Shown piece after piece: positions 20,377-30,727 of a stretch of DNA of 39,635 nucleotides. Each line of letters starts with the position of its first letter. Position 1 is the first letter of the stretch. The stretch is from Usnea hakonensis. Its lineage: Eukaryota; Ascomycota; Lecanoromycetes; Lecanorales; Parmeliaceae. The position numbers and the translations under genes were made by a program. The stretch is taken from positions 1-39,635 of the forward strand of contig BLJB01000047.1 in assembly GCA_013423325.1 (NCBI GenBank), written 5' to 3'. The notes beneath the pieces are model-generated. The model saw only the letters and a program-made list of their open reading frames with translations, was not told the DNA's origin and ran no database searches.

Positions 20377-21416
20377 TCAAGTACTCGGCGCAGTACTCGT
20401 CCCAACAAACACCACAAGTACAGCAGCGTAAGCCGCAGTGATTGCTAGAACATCTTTACCAGCACTATCCCTTGCAGCAAAAGCCATGACGAGAGCAAAT
20501 AGAAATGTTGCTACCGAAGCAGTGATCAGGCTCGTGTTCCTCGACTGATGGAGAGTCATTATAAGCATGGGGCCGATTAAAGCTATCCCACCAAATAGTG
20601 CCATGATGATGCGTTGAGTGAGGGCATTCTTTTGAGACCTCTCCTCACGGCCTTTCTGGTCAAGCTCGCGGAAACCTAGATTTCCAAACGTCTTCTCCAT
20701 GAGATGCAGCACCTCTTCCGTCGGAATTTCGGCCGTTCTCTTCTCACGTATGGAACGGATAACACCTGACATGAATGCGCTCCTATCAAATTTGCCCCCT
20801 GTATCCAATTTCTCGAGGATGTCCAGAAATATAGATAGGGTATATTTGGCAACTGCTAGTATTATCTGAGCCAAGCGGATTCCTACACCGGTATTGGTTA
20901 AAAGGTCTGCCAAGCGTGTTAGAAATCTTAAATCTCTTCTCGTGTATTCGTCTTTCGATCCAATCGCCATTTTTCCAACAAGCCTCGCACCACGTGGAAC
21001 ATCAGACTGAGCGTGCAACGACAGAGTTTCATAGTTGCGCAAGGCTTCGGCTGTATGACGAGATCAGCGGCCAACTCTGAAATTGGACTTGCAAACCTAC
21101 CATAACTCCGCAGTGCTTTGTCAATCTCTGATTTGTCCGGTCCTTGGAAACCTTCCTTGAAAGCACAGGCATCTGTGAGATCCAGCAGATCATCCTGCAA
21201 CTCTGCAATCCTCTGCAATTGCAGCGTCCGGAAGCTGAGGACGATGACTTTCTCGACCTCTACCGTCTTAGAGGCTTCGAAATCATTCAAGACATATTTG
21301 AGATTCTCTATTTCTTTCCTTGCGACTCTAGACCTACCACTCGGTGGTTCGGGGACATTGCGCGCCTCTTCAATGTCTGCAGGATCTGAGCCAGACCCTG
21401 CCTGGCACTCAGCCAT
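20377..21416 (-). CDS. DUF6594-family membrane protein
   Basis: Two exons (21416-21101 and 21050-20377, intron 50 nt with donor GTAGGT and branch CTGAT) encode 329 aa. The junction joins ALRSY to AEALRNYETL, the conserved helix of this ascomycete family. The N-terminal half is helical and polar (LQLQRIAELQDDLLDL resembles the family's LYLQAEL motif). The C-terminus has the diagnostic block of three TM segments: RIIMALFGGIALIGPMLIMT, SLITASVATFLFALVMAFAA and VLAITAAYAAVLVVFVGTS. No function is known for the family. The short extracytoplasmic loops suggest a small membrane-anchored scaffold. Length is typical. Confidence 0.85.
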
Positions 21417-22234
21417 GAAGACTAAGACCGTTGCGTAGGCCCAGGATACTTCTCAGCTACCACCAGATCGATATTCATTCAGTGCTATGAGCTCAATGTC
21501 CTGCGTCAAGTTCTCGTTTCCACACCGGACAGACAGTGCGTTGAGCACCCCGCAGGTCAGCCGAAAATAGCGGTCCGCGTCAAAACCAGACGCCGAACTT
21601 TGTTGATCTCTGCTCTCCCAAGCAACGCCGAAACAACAGCCAAAGAGAGAGCAAAGCTTTTCAGAAGTTGATGAAAGTAAAGTGAAGAAAGGTGGTGTGG
21701 ATTGCTGACAGATCTCTAGCCTTGTAGAATGATGCTCGTGGGGCTATGGGGGCTAAGACAAGATGGGATGATCCCTGCTGACGATTACAAGGATCTAGGT
21801 AGTACCTTCGTACCTACGCCGTACCTTGCCTTACTCAATTGAATTGAATACATGTAGCCTTGGCATTTCAATCGCTCTATGTGGGTAACGTAAAGTATCA
21901 TGTAAGAGATAAGTCTCCGTAGTCATGTTCTGAAGATGCCATCATGTCGTATGAATTCAAAATGTCTCATCGCATCTCCGCCAGCTGAATAAAGGGCCAA
22001 TTCAAGCGGGAAAGACGACTAGGACTCTGGCTGACTCCTCACTTCGCTTCCACCAATCTCTGCGGAGGGCAGGGAAGACTGAAGACGGCAGAATATGAGG
22101 AAGATGTTTCCTCTGACCTACTTATTAGCAGTGTGCATACTCACAGACTAAAGCCCGCTATTGATGCGATGTGGGCATTCACATTCAACTGGCTTTCAAA
22201 AGCCAGTGCGATGAGTTCACTGTCAGAAATGCCT
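21417..22234. other. Intergenic region
   Basis: 5' flank of the DUF6594 gene and 3' flank of the DBP6 gene. It contains clustered GTACCT/TACCTACG motifs near 21797-21825 and two GAATT units. No supported gene was seen. Confidence 0.5.
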
Positions 22235-24409
22235 TCATCCTTTCGCTTCTTGACCCAGCGTTTGCAAAGCTTCCTCGTATTTGCCCCTCTCTTCCTCGCT
22301 CACGTCAAGGATCAAATTCAATCGGGTTACTCGCTTGTCTGGGTTTCTGCCCAGCATTTCCGACTTCGCAATCCCGGACTTGTCCTTCCAGAACCACTTC
22401 CCTTGATTATGCAACACCAGAGTCGTCGCTTTCCCCGCCTTTCCCGCCCTCGCAGTGCGCCCAACGCGATGCACGTAGCTTGTTGCACTCTTTGGCATGT
22501 CATAATTGATGGCTTGGGCGAGATCGGGTATGTCGAGACCTCGGGACGCTCGATCGGATGCTATCAAGATGGAGAGCTTCCGCTTCCGGAAAGCGGCCAA
22601 TGTCTTGCGACCTGATGATCCGGCTGTGGATTTGGTGAGGGTACCTGTTTGCCAGGTTGGACGCAGAAGGGCAAGGAGTCGAGCCAGGCGGACGGCTTGT
22701 TCATTGCTCTCTGTGAAGATTAAAGTGCCATGGCTTAAGGTTTGATCGTCCATGATGCTTTGATTGGCTAGGAGGTCAGACTCTGATGGTAGATTTGTAT
22801 CATGTAAGAGATCCTCGCTGTCCGAGGAGGTGTCGCCCTTTCTCATTTCAGATGTTTTCGAAAGGAATGACGAAGGCAGGTGTTTCTTGCCAATGAGCGG
22901 ATCAGGACCGGATTCGAGAAGCTTGATCAGATAGAGGGGCTTATCCTGCGTATTTTGTTCCGGTATTGGGACACCAAACTCTTGTAGAGTCTCAGAGAGC
23001 TCTACAATTCGTCCTTCATCCACAAGAGCTGCGTCCGTGTCGTCGTCGGCCTTTCTCTGACTCTGACCCTCCAGAACCACCAACTTGGGTCGCCGGAGAT
23101 TAAGTGTCATCAACTTGCTGATATCTCTTGTCATGGTTGCGCTCAAGATAATTTTGCGAACCTCCCTTTGCCGAAACAGACGAGAGTAACTTGACCGTGG
23201 CTGATCCAAGGCAGCCGGTGGCGGTAAGTATTCCAGGCCTGGCAGTACAATTTCTACCCATTGCTGGAAGCTCTCATCGAGAAGTCGATCGGCTTCATCA
23301 ATGACAAGCCATTGCACGTGCTCTAGAGTAAAGCCAGTGGTAGACTGGATATGTTCAACGAGCCGACCAGGTGTGCATATCAGTATATCAACTTTTGACT
23401 TGTATTCGACGACGTGATTGTAGAACATTTCAAGGTCATCATCTGATCGAAATTTCTTTTCAAAGTCCCAATCCATTAGCTCCTCATCCTCATCAATCTC
23501 TTTCTCTTGTTCTAGTTTGTATGCTTCAGGATCGTATCTCTGACCTTTCTCAATAAGCGCAATCTGTTCCTCCTTGATCGGCTTGCTTCCGACTGCGGTT
23601 GCAATCTTGAGACCACTTCCGGCATTGCAGAGATCTAGAGACTCTTTGACTTGATCGACAAGCTCTCTAGTAGGAACAACAATCAGACCTCTTAGTTTGA
23701 TAACTGCCTTGTCATGCAGAGCCTGTACTATGGGTAATGCGTAAGCGAGCGTCTTCCCCGAGCCCGTAGCCGCCGAAACGCAAATGTCTCCATTATGCCG
23801 CTGTCGTCCAGGAAGAAGCATTGGTAGAACGGCAGACTGGATGGCAAAGGTGGATGAGTAGCCCCTTTTTTCTAAAGCAGCAAGTATATCGCCGTTCAGT
23901 GTAAGGTCTTTGAAGGGTACAATGTCCGCTGAAGAAGCCACAACAGGTGTTTGGAGCCATTTGGGAAGTGCAGAAAATGCAGATACTTTGGGGGTTTCCT
24001 GGACGGGAATGGGCTGTGGCAATGGCTCTAAGCCATGTAGGCCAGCATCCGTTGCATCCTCTTCCCTCTTGCCTTCTTCATTTTTCCCCGCAATAGTGTG
24101 CTCGTCCGTCAACTCAGCACCTTTCTTGGCGGCTTTATCATACCTGTCCAGCACTGTCTTGTGCTTTTCACGCAGCGCAACTTGATGATGATCATCTCCG
24201 ACGTCAACAGATACAGGGTTGGATTCTTCGTTATCTCGACTACGTGAATGGGCAAGTTCACGGGATTTTCCTCGAGGATCTGCCTTTTCTGACTTGGTAA
24301 TAGGACCAGACTTGTTCTTTTTCCGCTTTTTTGCCGGATGGGATGGCTCGGTGAGATCAACACCCCCTGATTGTGGTGGCACATATCTACGATAAAACGG
24401 GGAAGCCAT
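22235..24409 (-). CDS. DBP6: ATP-dependent RNA helicase Dbp6 (DDX51-type)
   Basis: Intronless gene for a 724-aa nucleolar DEAD-box helicase needed in early 60S pre-ribosome assembly. I start it at MASPFYRRYVPP, the typical fungal Dbp6 N-terminus; an in-frame ATG nine codons earlier (24436) exists. Motifs in order: Q-motif area RGYSSTFAIQSAVLP, motif I AATGSGKT (about residue 213), Ia PTRELV, Ib TPGRL, II DEAD (about 371), III SAT, IV LIFTES, V SDRASRGLDIPD, VI HRVGRTARAG. A lysine-rich, nuclear-localisation-like segment (KKRKKNKSG) and an acidic insertion between Ia and Ib (EKEIDEDEELMDWD) are family features. A Ser/Asp-rich insertion precedes motif IV. All catalytic motifs are intact. The gene is divergently arranged with GPI3 across 245 bases. 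Confidence 0.93.
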   Translation of the reverse strand: MASPFYRRYVPPQSGGVDLTEPSHPAKKRKKNKSGPITKSEKADPRGKSRELAHSRSRDNEESNPVSVDVGDDHHQVALREKHKTVLDRYDKAAKKGAELTDEHTIAGKNEEGKREEDATDAGLHGLEPLPQPIPVQETPKVSAFSALPKWLQTPVVASSADIVPFKDLTLNGDILAALEKRGYSSTFAIQSAVLPMLLPGRQRHNGDICVSAATGSGKTLAYALPIVQALHDKAVIKLRGLIVVPTRELVDQVKESLDLCNAGSGLKIATAVGSKPIKEEQIALIEKGQRYDPEAYKLEQEKEIDEDEELMDWDFEKKFRSDDDLEMFYNHVVEYKSKVDILICTPGRLVEHIQSTTGFTLEHVQWLVIDEADRLLDESFQQWVEIVLPGLEYLPPPAALDQPRSSYSRLFRQREVRKIILSATMTRDISKLMTLNLRRPKLVVLEGQSQRKADDDTDAALVDEGRIVELSETLQEFGVPIPEQNTQDKPLYLIKLLESGPDPLIGKKHLPSSFLSKTSEMRKGDTSSDSEDLLHDTNLPSESDLLANQSIMDDQTLSHGTLIFTESNEQAVRLARLLALLRPTWQTGTLTKSTAGSSGRKTLAAFRKRKLSILIASDRASRGLDIPDLAQAINYDMPKSATSYVHRVGRTARAGKAGKATTLVLHNQGKWFWKDKSGIAKSEMLGRNPDKRVTRLNLILDVSEEERGKYEEALQTLGQEAKG

Positions 24410-24654
24410 CCTAGATCTATACGCAGATGCAGGCAAAGCGGAAATCCAATATCAAAAATCTAAATTCGACAGCCGCGCCTAGCGCCCCCGTGTGGCGCAG
24501 GTACTTTAAGTAGTGCGAGCATCTAAAGTAGTTTAGCGCATGTGGCGCATGTACTTCGGATCTGAATTCAAGGACTCAGCATGTCTCCCTAAGAACCATC
24601 GAATGCTCACAATGTATCGATTCGATCTCGACTCCAGCATTTCCCCGATCGAAA
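24410..24654. promoter_or_regulatory. Divergent promoter of DBP6 and GPI3 with a repeated motif
   Basis: A 245-bp spacer separates the two start codons. It holds two copies of a 16-base motif, TGTGGCGCANGTACTT, at 24491-24506 and 24541-24556, in the same orientation and 50 bases apart, one mismatch between them. Duplicated motifs in a short bidirectional promoter are plausible transcription factor sites. The factor is unknown. Confidence 0.5.
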
Positions 24655-26244
24655 ATGACGTACAACATCGCCATGGTCAGCGACTTCTTCTTCCCGCAAC
24701 CCGGCGGCGTGGAATCCCACATCTACCAGCTCTCCACCAAACTCATCGACCGCGGCCACAAAGTCGTCATCATCACCCACGCCTACAAAGGCCGCACCGG
24801 CATCCGCTATCTCACCAACGGCCTCAAAGTCTACCACGTCCCTTTCTTCGTGATTTACAGAGAAACCACCTTCCCGACTGTGTTTTCGTTTTTTCCGATT
24901 TTTAGGAATGTGATGCTGAGGGAGCGGATTGAGATTGTGCATGGGCATGCGAGTTTGAGTAGTCTTTGTCATGAGGCGATTTTGCATGCGAGGACTATGG
25001 GGTTGAGGACGGTGTTTACGGATCATTCGCTTTTTGGGTTCGCGGATGCGGCGAGTATTTTGACGAATAAGTTGTTGAAGTTTACGCTGAGTGATGTGGA
25101 TCATGTCATTGGCGTCAGCCATACTTGGTACGTGGCATTTGATGTGGGACGTGCGATGTTGTGCTGACTTGACGGCAGCAAAGAGAACACCGTTCTGCGA
25201 GCTTCGTTGGACCCATTGATGGTCTCTGTCATTCCCAACGCCGTCGTCGCAGAGAACTTTCAACCTTTAGCATTACAAAACCGCGCCAAACGCTACCAGC
25301 CCTTCTCCCAACTCGACGCTCGCCCTCCGCCGCCACCGCCTCAGCGACTCGGTCCTCAAGACACAATTACAATAGTTGTTATCTCTAGGCTCTTCTACAA
25401 CAAAGGCACAGACCTCCTAATCGCAGCCATCCCCCGAATCCTAGCCGCGGACTCGCACGTCCGCTTCATCATTGCTGGTTCCGGTCCCAAAGCCATAGAC
25501 CTAGAGCAAATGCTCGAAACACGAGTCCTGCAAGATCGAGTCGAGCTCCTCGGACCAGTCCGCCATGAAGAGGTCCGCGATGTCATGGTCCGAGGCCACA
25601 TCTACCTGCATCCTAGCCTGACCGAAGCCTTTGGTACTGTGATTGTCGAAGCCGCTAGCTGTGGGTTGTACGTCGTGTGCACTCGTGTAGGGGGCATTCC
25701 AGAAGTGCTACCCCCGCACATGACAACTTTTGCAAAACCCGAGGAAGATGATCTTGTGGCCGCGACGGGCAAAGCCATTGCAGCGCTCAGAGCCAACAGG
25801 ATCCGAACTGAAGGCTTCCACGACCAAGTCAAGAAAATGTACTCCTGGACCAATGTCGCGGAGCGAACCGAACGGGTCTACGACGGTATTACAGGAGCCA
25901 TCAGCGAAGAGGAATTCTACGGCGACGTTTCGGGCGGCGGCTGGTCTGCCACTCGGGGCAGAGCGGGTGTGCAGAGCTTTGCGTTGATTGATCGCTTGAA
26001 GAGATATTACGGCTGCGGCATCTGGGCGGGAAAGCTCTTTTGTCTTTGCGTCATTATTGATTACTTGCTCTTTCAGCTTCTCGAGATGGTGTTTCCGAGG
26101 GCCAATATCGATATCTGTAGGGATTGGCCGAAGAAGCGGGCGGAGAATCGAGAGCAGGTTGACGAGGAGTGGGATGAGGCCATGCCGCTGAGGATGGCGA
26201 GGAGTACGGCGTCATTAAGGAGGACTGGGAAGCGGCGTTTCTAG
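24655..26244 (+). CDS. GPI3: GPI3/PIG-A, catalytic subunit of GPI-GlcNAc transferase
   Basis: Two exons (24655-25127 and 25179-26244; intron 51 nt, donor GTACGT, branch CTGAC, acceptor GGCAG) encode 512 aa. The enzyme transfers GlcNAc from UDP-GlcNAc to phosphatidylinositol at the cytosolic face of the ER, the first step of GPI-anchor synthesis. The N-terminus MTYNIAMVSDFFFPQPGGVE is near-invariant in this family. Also seen are HGHASLSSLCHEA, FTDHSLFGFADAASI, the GT4 core VVISRLFYNKGTDLL, the EX7E catalytic motif in SLTEAFGTVIVEAASCG, and a C-terminal TM segment (FCLCVIIDYLLFQLLEMVF) before a basic tail. The splice restores GVSHTCKENTVLRA. A poly-proline stretch (DARPPPPPPQR) before the GT4 domain is a lineage insertion. 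This gene is essential in yeast. Confidence 0.95.
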
Positions 26245-26444
26245 GCTTCAATCTCATATCTCTGGTTTCGTTGGCACTGGATTTCGTGACACCTTTGCGC
26301 TCGTATAGCTCCGCGATTTTCTTCCATAATACCCTATCCATGGATCGAGCTCGGTGCCAGAGCTGCAAAGGTATGTGTGGTCGTAGCACACATGAATTGC
26401 AGAGCGCCAGAGCCGTGCAATCTCTCTAGTCTAGCCACATATTC

Positions 26445-27383
26445 TCATTTCTTCTTTCCACCCTCTCGCCTCCTTTTTCCCCCAGCCGCCGACCCCTCCC
26501 CACTTCCCTGCCCCGCACCTCCTCCCAAACCTCCCATTCCTCCCAACATCCCAGCTAGTCCTCCAGCCGGCCCGCCGCCTCCACCTCCCTGCGCATTCTG
26601 CATCTCCTGCATCACATCCTTGAGAATATTCTCACTGACCCCACCTCCACTGAGCGCGGGCGAATGCAGCGGTAGTATTGTATTGATTTTCCATCCTTTT
26701 GGTACAGCGGGCGGTGGTATGGGTAACTGCGGTGGCGGCATGCCTTGAATTCTCAAACGGAGGGGCGACTCGGCGGTCGCGGGGTGGGCTTTGAGATGTT
26801 GAGATACGAGGATGTAGAGATGGGTTTCTGTAATAACAATATGTCAGCCAAAGCCACAATCACTATCCCCAAACCTCTCTCTAGCTAAGTTGGAGGCAGG
26901 TGACGGGAATTTAAGTCCCTACGTACTATTCTTCACCCGCGCACTCCTTGCCCTTCCCCCTTCCTTCACCAACACCCTCACCCGTCCCGGATTCGCCCAA
27001 TCCTTTGGATGCGTCTTCCCGGGCTCAAAGACCGTTTTCAACCCCAATAATTGCACCGCGTCGACGATTTCTCTCGCCAAAGGGTTCGGGACAGCTTGCT
27101 CGGCGCTCACGCGGCGGCCTTCGGAGCGCGATTTGCCGGCGTCAAAGTATAGTGGGTAGAGGCATTGGTAGTGTTTGTATTCTGGCGGGGGACTGATGGA
27201 ATTGAAGGGTTGGGGTTGGGATTGGGGTTGCCGGGGTTGGAGAGGGGGTTGGGGACGGCGAAGGGATGAGGGTGGGGGGATGTTGGCGGGGCGGATGAGG
27301 GTGTCGGCGAAGTCGGAAGGGTCTTGCTCTGAAGGGTCAGAGTCGCTATCGGATAGCTCTTCTATTCGTGCGTGTTGAGACAT
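26445..27383 (-). CDS. SEC65: Signal recognition particle subunit SRP19/Sec65
   Basis: Two exons (27383-26927 and 26827-26445; intron 99 nt with donor GTACGT, branch CTGAC, acceptor TACAG) encode 279 aa. The SRP19 core spans the junction: YQCLYPLYFDAGKSRSEGRR, REIVDAVQLLGL, KTHPKDWANPGRVRVLV, then KTHLYILVSQHLKAHP. It binds SRP RNA helices 6 and 8 and lets SRP54 join the particle for ER targeting. The N-terminal tail is acidic and proline-rich; the C-terminal tail has glycine-rich runs and ends in KRRREGGKKK, as in fungal Sec65. It is convergent with GPI3, with 200 bases between stop codons. Confidence 0.93.
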
Positions 27384-27926
27384 GATGTCATGAGGAGGAA
27401 AAGATGGTTGTGGTTGTGGTTGTAGTGGTCCGATTTAGGGAAAGGGGGGGTCCGGGTAAAAGCTTGGCTGGGGGTCCAGGGTTGCTCCCTATAATGGCCC
27501 CCCGATCCCATTCCGCCCAAATCCGCCCTTCCCCCTCCAAGTACAACGCAGCCACCAGCTTACAACCCACACCAACAAAATACATACACATTTCAATAAG
27601 TGAGCGCTTCCTTTCTTTCATACGAGGACATATACTAGAATTTTTCAATCATAGAGCTGGTATTCGTGAGGCTTTACTGGGTGGGTATCGTGGACAGTGG
27701 CTAGGCTGGAGGCATGGGTTATATAGGTGGCGAGAGATGAGTGGGGGATAGAGAGGGTTTGGGTCATGGATTGAGCCTTCTGGGAAGAGATTGGATCAGG
27801 TTGGTGGGAAGGTTGGGATGAGGTAATTGAAGAGCATTACGCTGAGGACGTGGTATTGGGGATTCAGGACGATGCCCTTCGATCGACAATGGTCATGTTA
27901 AAGATGGGATTCTTTCTCATGATAGA
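27384..27926. other. Intergenic region
   Basis: 5' flank of the SRP19 gene, starting with a TGGTTG/GTGGTT repeat (27405-27430). No supported gene was seen. Confidence 0.5.
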
Positions 27927-29927
27927 TTACCATCTATGAAACTTGCAGCTACAGCATGGAAGAGCAGAGCACTTGATATTCCGTAAAGATCGAGGTGTCA
28001 AACCTAGACGCCGGAGTGCCTGTGGGGCTTCCTTAGACTTTGCCGAGTCTAGTTCCCATTTGCCGAGTCTGAATCCCACATCTTGCAGAAGACTCTTCTT
28101 GCCATGCTCTGTCCCAATGGACACTTTCAGCAAATCACCTGAGTTGTCTCGAAAACCACGGGCTTCATTGAATCCCACCTGTGATTGGACCCCGCTGGCG
28201 ATATCGTACTTCTCAAACCGCTTGGGATATTTACGAGCTTCATCACAGTCTTGACAGTCGTCGGAAGGCGTAAAGATCATGTCTTCAGTGAGCAGAAAGT
28301 CCTCCTGACAAATTCGACGAAAAGTCCTGGACACCTTCATGAGTGAGTCTCGTGTCTCCATATCGAGAACATGCTTGACGATCTCCGTATAGATCTCATT
28401 TGGAAGGAGACCATCAGTGGTTCTAGCAATAGACATGGCGTTGCAAGCGGCCGCTTCGAAGAGATGCACTAGCGCATAGAATGTGGATATAGTGTCGCCC
28501 TCGACTTTGTTCGCGTGCAGGGCAGATTCCTCGTCTCCATCCGAGACCACTTCATCATCATCCGAGTCCACTTCACCGTCATCCGAGTCCCCATAATGCA
28601 GATCTACCCCATCATTCTTAAGCATGCTCTCCGCTTGAGCCTTTCTCTGTTTCCTAGCATCCTTTTTCATGTACTTTTTGTCCTTTGCTGCCGCGAGCTT
28701 TTTCAGGTAGGCCTTGGCGTAGCGGTGCTGAACGGCCATGCTAAGGTGGACTTCGATTGTGAACAAGGGCATGATGTTGGTGCGCTGTACTTTTCCGCCG
28801 GGACTGACATGAACTAAGATGACATGTTCGATGGACATCAAAACAGCGTTTACATACTCGGTTGAGTGAGCTTCATTGCAATAGTGGACAATGCGCTCAA
28901 TCCCTTCGTCGGCAGCTCCAGGGAGGTAAAGCTGGGCAGTCAGGACGACCAGGACATTCTCCAGCCAATAGATGGTAGCGTCCGGAGACGATCCGGGAGT
29001 AGAACCTTGCAGGTGAGCTCCAGATGCAAGGATGCTAATGAATTCTGAATCCGGAGTGCGGCCTGATCCGCCATGCATGAAACCAAAGACCCCGTTGGAC
29101 CGCGCTTTCTTGGTAGAGACGATACTTGCGTTCCTTCCGCCCGCAGCTAAGCAAAGGACCGCATAAGCGATCTCACGAAACGGAAAATCTTCTGGGTTAA
29201 ATTGTAGGAGTGAAGCAGAAAGGGTGTCCTCGGTTGCATTGGACCAGGAGTGAAAAATGAGCCCTCTCAGGATTGGTCCATGGCGTTGACGCCAAGGAAT
29301 GTCTTCGATGCCCTTAGGAATGACCACTTTGTGAGAGGGTGTGTCATTCTAAGAGTTATAAGAGTCATTGTCGTATAAAGAGTGAGGGAAGGTGGAACCT
29401 ACGTCGAGATCACTCAGCCTCTGTGACAGATTGGTGGTCTGAAAGGTGCGTTCAGCCACGAGACTCGTGATAACTTCCAGTGGTATGGTGCCAGGCACAG
29501 AAATTTGGTCTCCAAGTGATCCGCGAGTAAGGGATTTGATCCAATCAATATGCGGAACTTGGTCTAGCTTGAAATGAGCCCCATTGTTCACACTGAAAAC
29601 CTCGCGATCAAGGTCCACAATGTAGATCCACTCCATGAATAGGTCATTCAGTGGGGCAAGTAAGGATGGAATCTGCTGCTGCATAAATTCTGGTAAGTCG
29701 GCTGGGTTTTCATTGCCGGGCTTGACTGTGAGAAAGGCTTCATACAGAGCCTCCCACTCTTCTGCAGACTTGCGTTCAGTAGTCAGCCACTCTTGATACT
29801 TTACAGCATCAGCAGGAATGTTAGCCGCGACACTACTGCCTAGATATTCTGGATAGCTGTCGAATCGATTAAAGAACTGGTAGTAACGCTTGCGAAAGCG
29901 GACGACACGCAAACCTCGGGTGCCCAT
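27927..29927 (-). CDS. F-box protein with conserved MGTRGLRVVRFRKRYY N-terminus
   Basis: Two exons (29927-29403 and 29348-27927; intron 54 nt, donor GTAGGT, acceptor CTTAG) encode 648 aa. The N-terminal ~330 residues are a conserved ascomycete domain of unknown function that starts MGTRGLRVVRFRKRYYQFFN. It carries FHSWSNATEDTLSASLLQFN and ends in a charged linker (KKYMKKDARKQRKAQ, then an Asp-rich DSDDGEVDSDDDE run). The F-box follows at about residue 500 (GLLPNEIYTEIVKHVLDMET). The C-terminal end has closely spaced cysteines (CSALPCCSC). It would recruit a target to an SCF ligase, but the target is unknown. The F-box placed after a long N-terminal domain is usual for this family. Confidence 0.82.
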
Positions 29928-30727
29928 TGTCGATGGAGTAGGAAAGGTGATAGGAGGAATAGATCGAAGAGATGTTAGTGAGGAAGAAGTAAAGTACCTA
30001 CCTAGGTAGGTAGGTAGGTAGGTAAGGGACCCAAGGTAAACTTACCTCCTTGAACAGGGGCGCGGAAGCTAGTCTTAGCGCACGCGCTAGTCTAATAATC
30101 CAGAGCATGATTCAGAACGTTCCTTTAGCTGCCTCCAACTTCTGTAAATACGTCTCAGTATATCTGCTTGCTGTTGTCTCCGGAGACGTCTGAGCATTTT
30201 CTTGTAAAGGTGGTTATTATTGAAGCAGAGTGAGTTGCAAAAAGGGACTGTTTTTTTGTCTTACTTTAATCTTGTGAAAGAATCCAAACACACTGCCGGA
30301 CTGATATCTGAGTCGTTTGTGCTTGGCCTCGAATTAACACCTCCTTAGTCATGGCCGATCAGACTGTTGTGGTTTGAATAGCGAGAACGGATATAGCTTG
30401 TTTCACCGATCTGTCGCGGTTCTTTGCTAGTTCCGAGAGCAATTGCGTGATATCCGGAGTATCAGTATACTGGAAGCACATTGGACGATGTAGAAAAAAG
30501 GAATTGCTCTCAACAGAATTGCTGTTAGCCTCCGGTGAAAAGATGAACAATCGCTTCTTGAAGGTTGCGAAGTATCCGAGTTGACTAGTGGTCGGCGCGG
30601 GAGTCTGCTCAAACGAGGGGTCCAGAATTGCTGGATATATGATCCGAATACAGAATCCATAGCTATGCCTCCATCATAGCACCAGACCTCGTGCAACGTT
30701 CGGTCCTCACTTAAAGCACTCTCGATG
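29928..30727. other. Intergenic region with TAGG microsatellite
   Basis: 5' flank of the F-box gene and 3' flank of the rhodopsin-like pseudogene. It includes a (TAGG)n array at 29995-30024 next to an inverted TACCTACC, giving a small palindrome around CCTAGG. An antisense 105-codon frame (30427-30744) may contain the out-of-frame remainder of the pseudogene C-terminus. Nothing else was recognised. Confidence 0.5.
29995..30024. repeat. TAGG microsatellite with palindromic start
   Basis: Repeated TAGG units preceded by CCTACC, forming a short inverted repeat around CCTAGG. Confidence 0.85.

Noticed and set aside
24607..25263. 218-codon antisense frame
   Set aside because: Shadow of GPI3 exon 1, which matches a near-invariant enzyme family.
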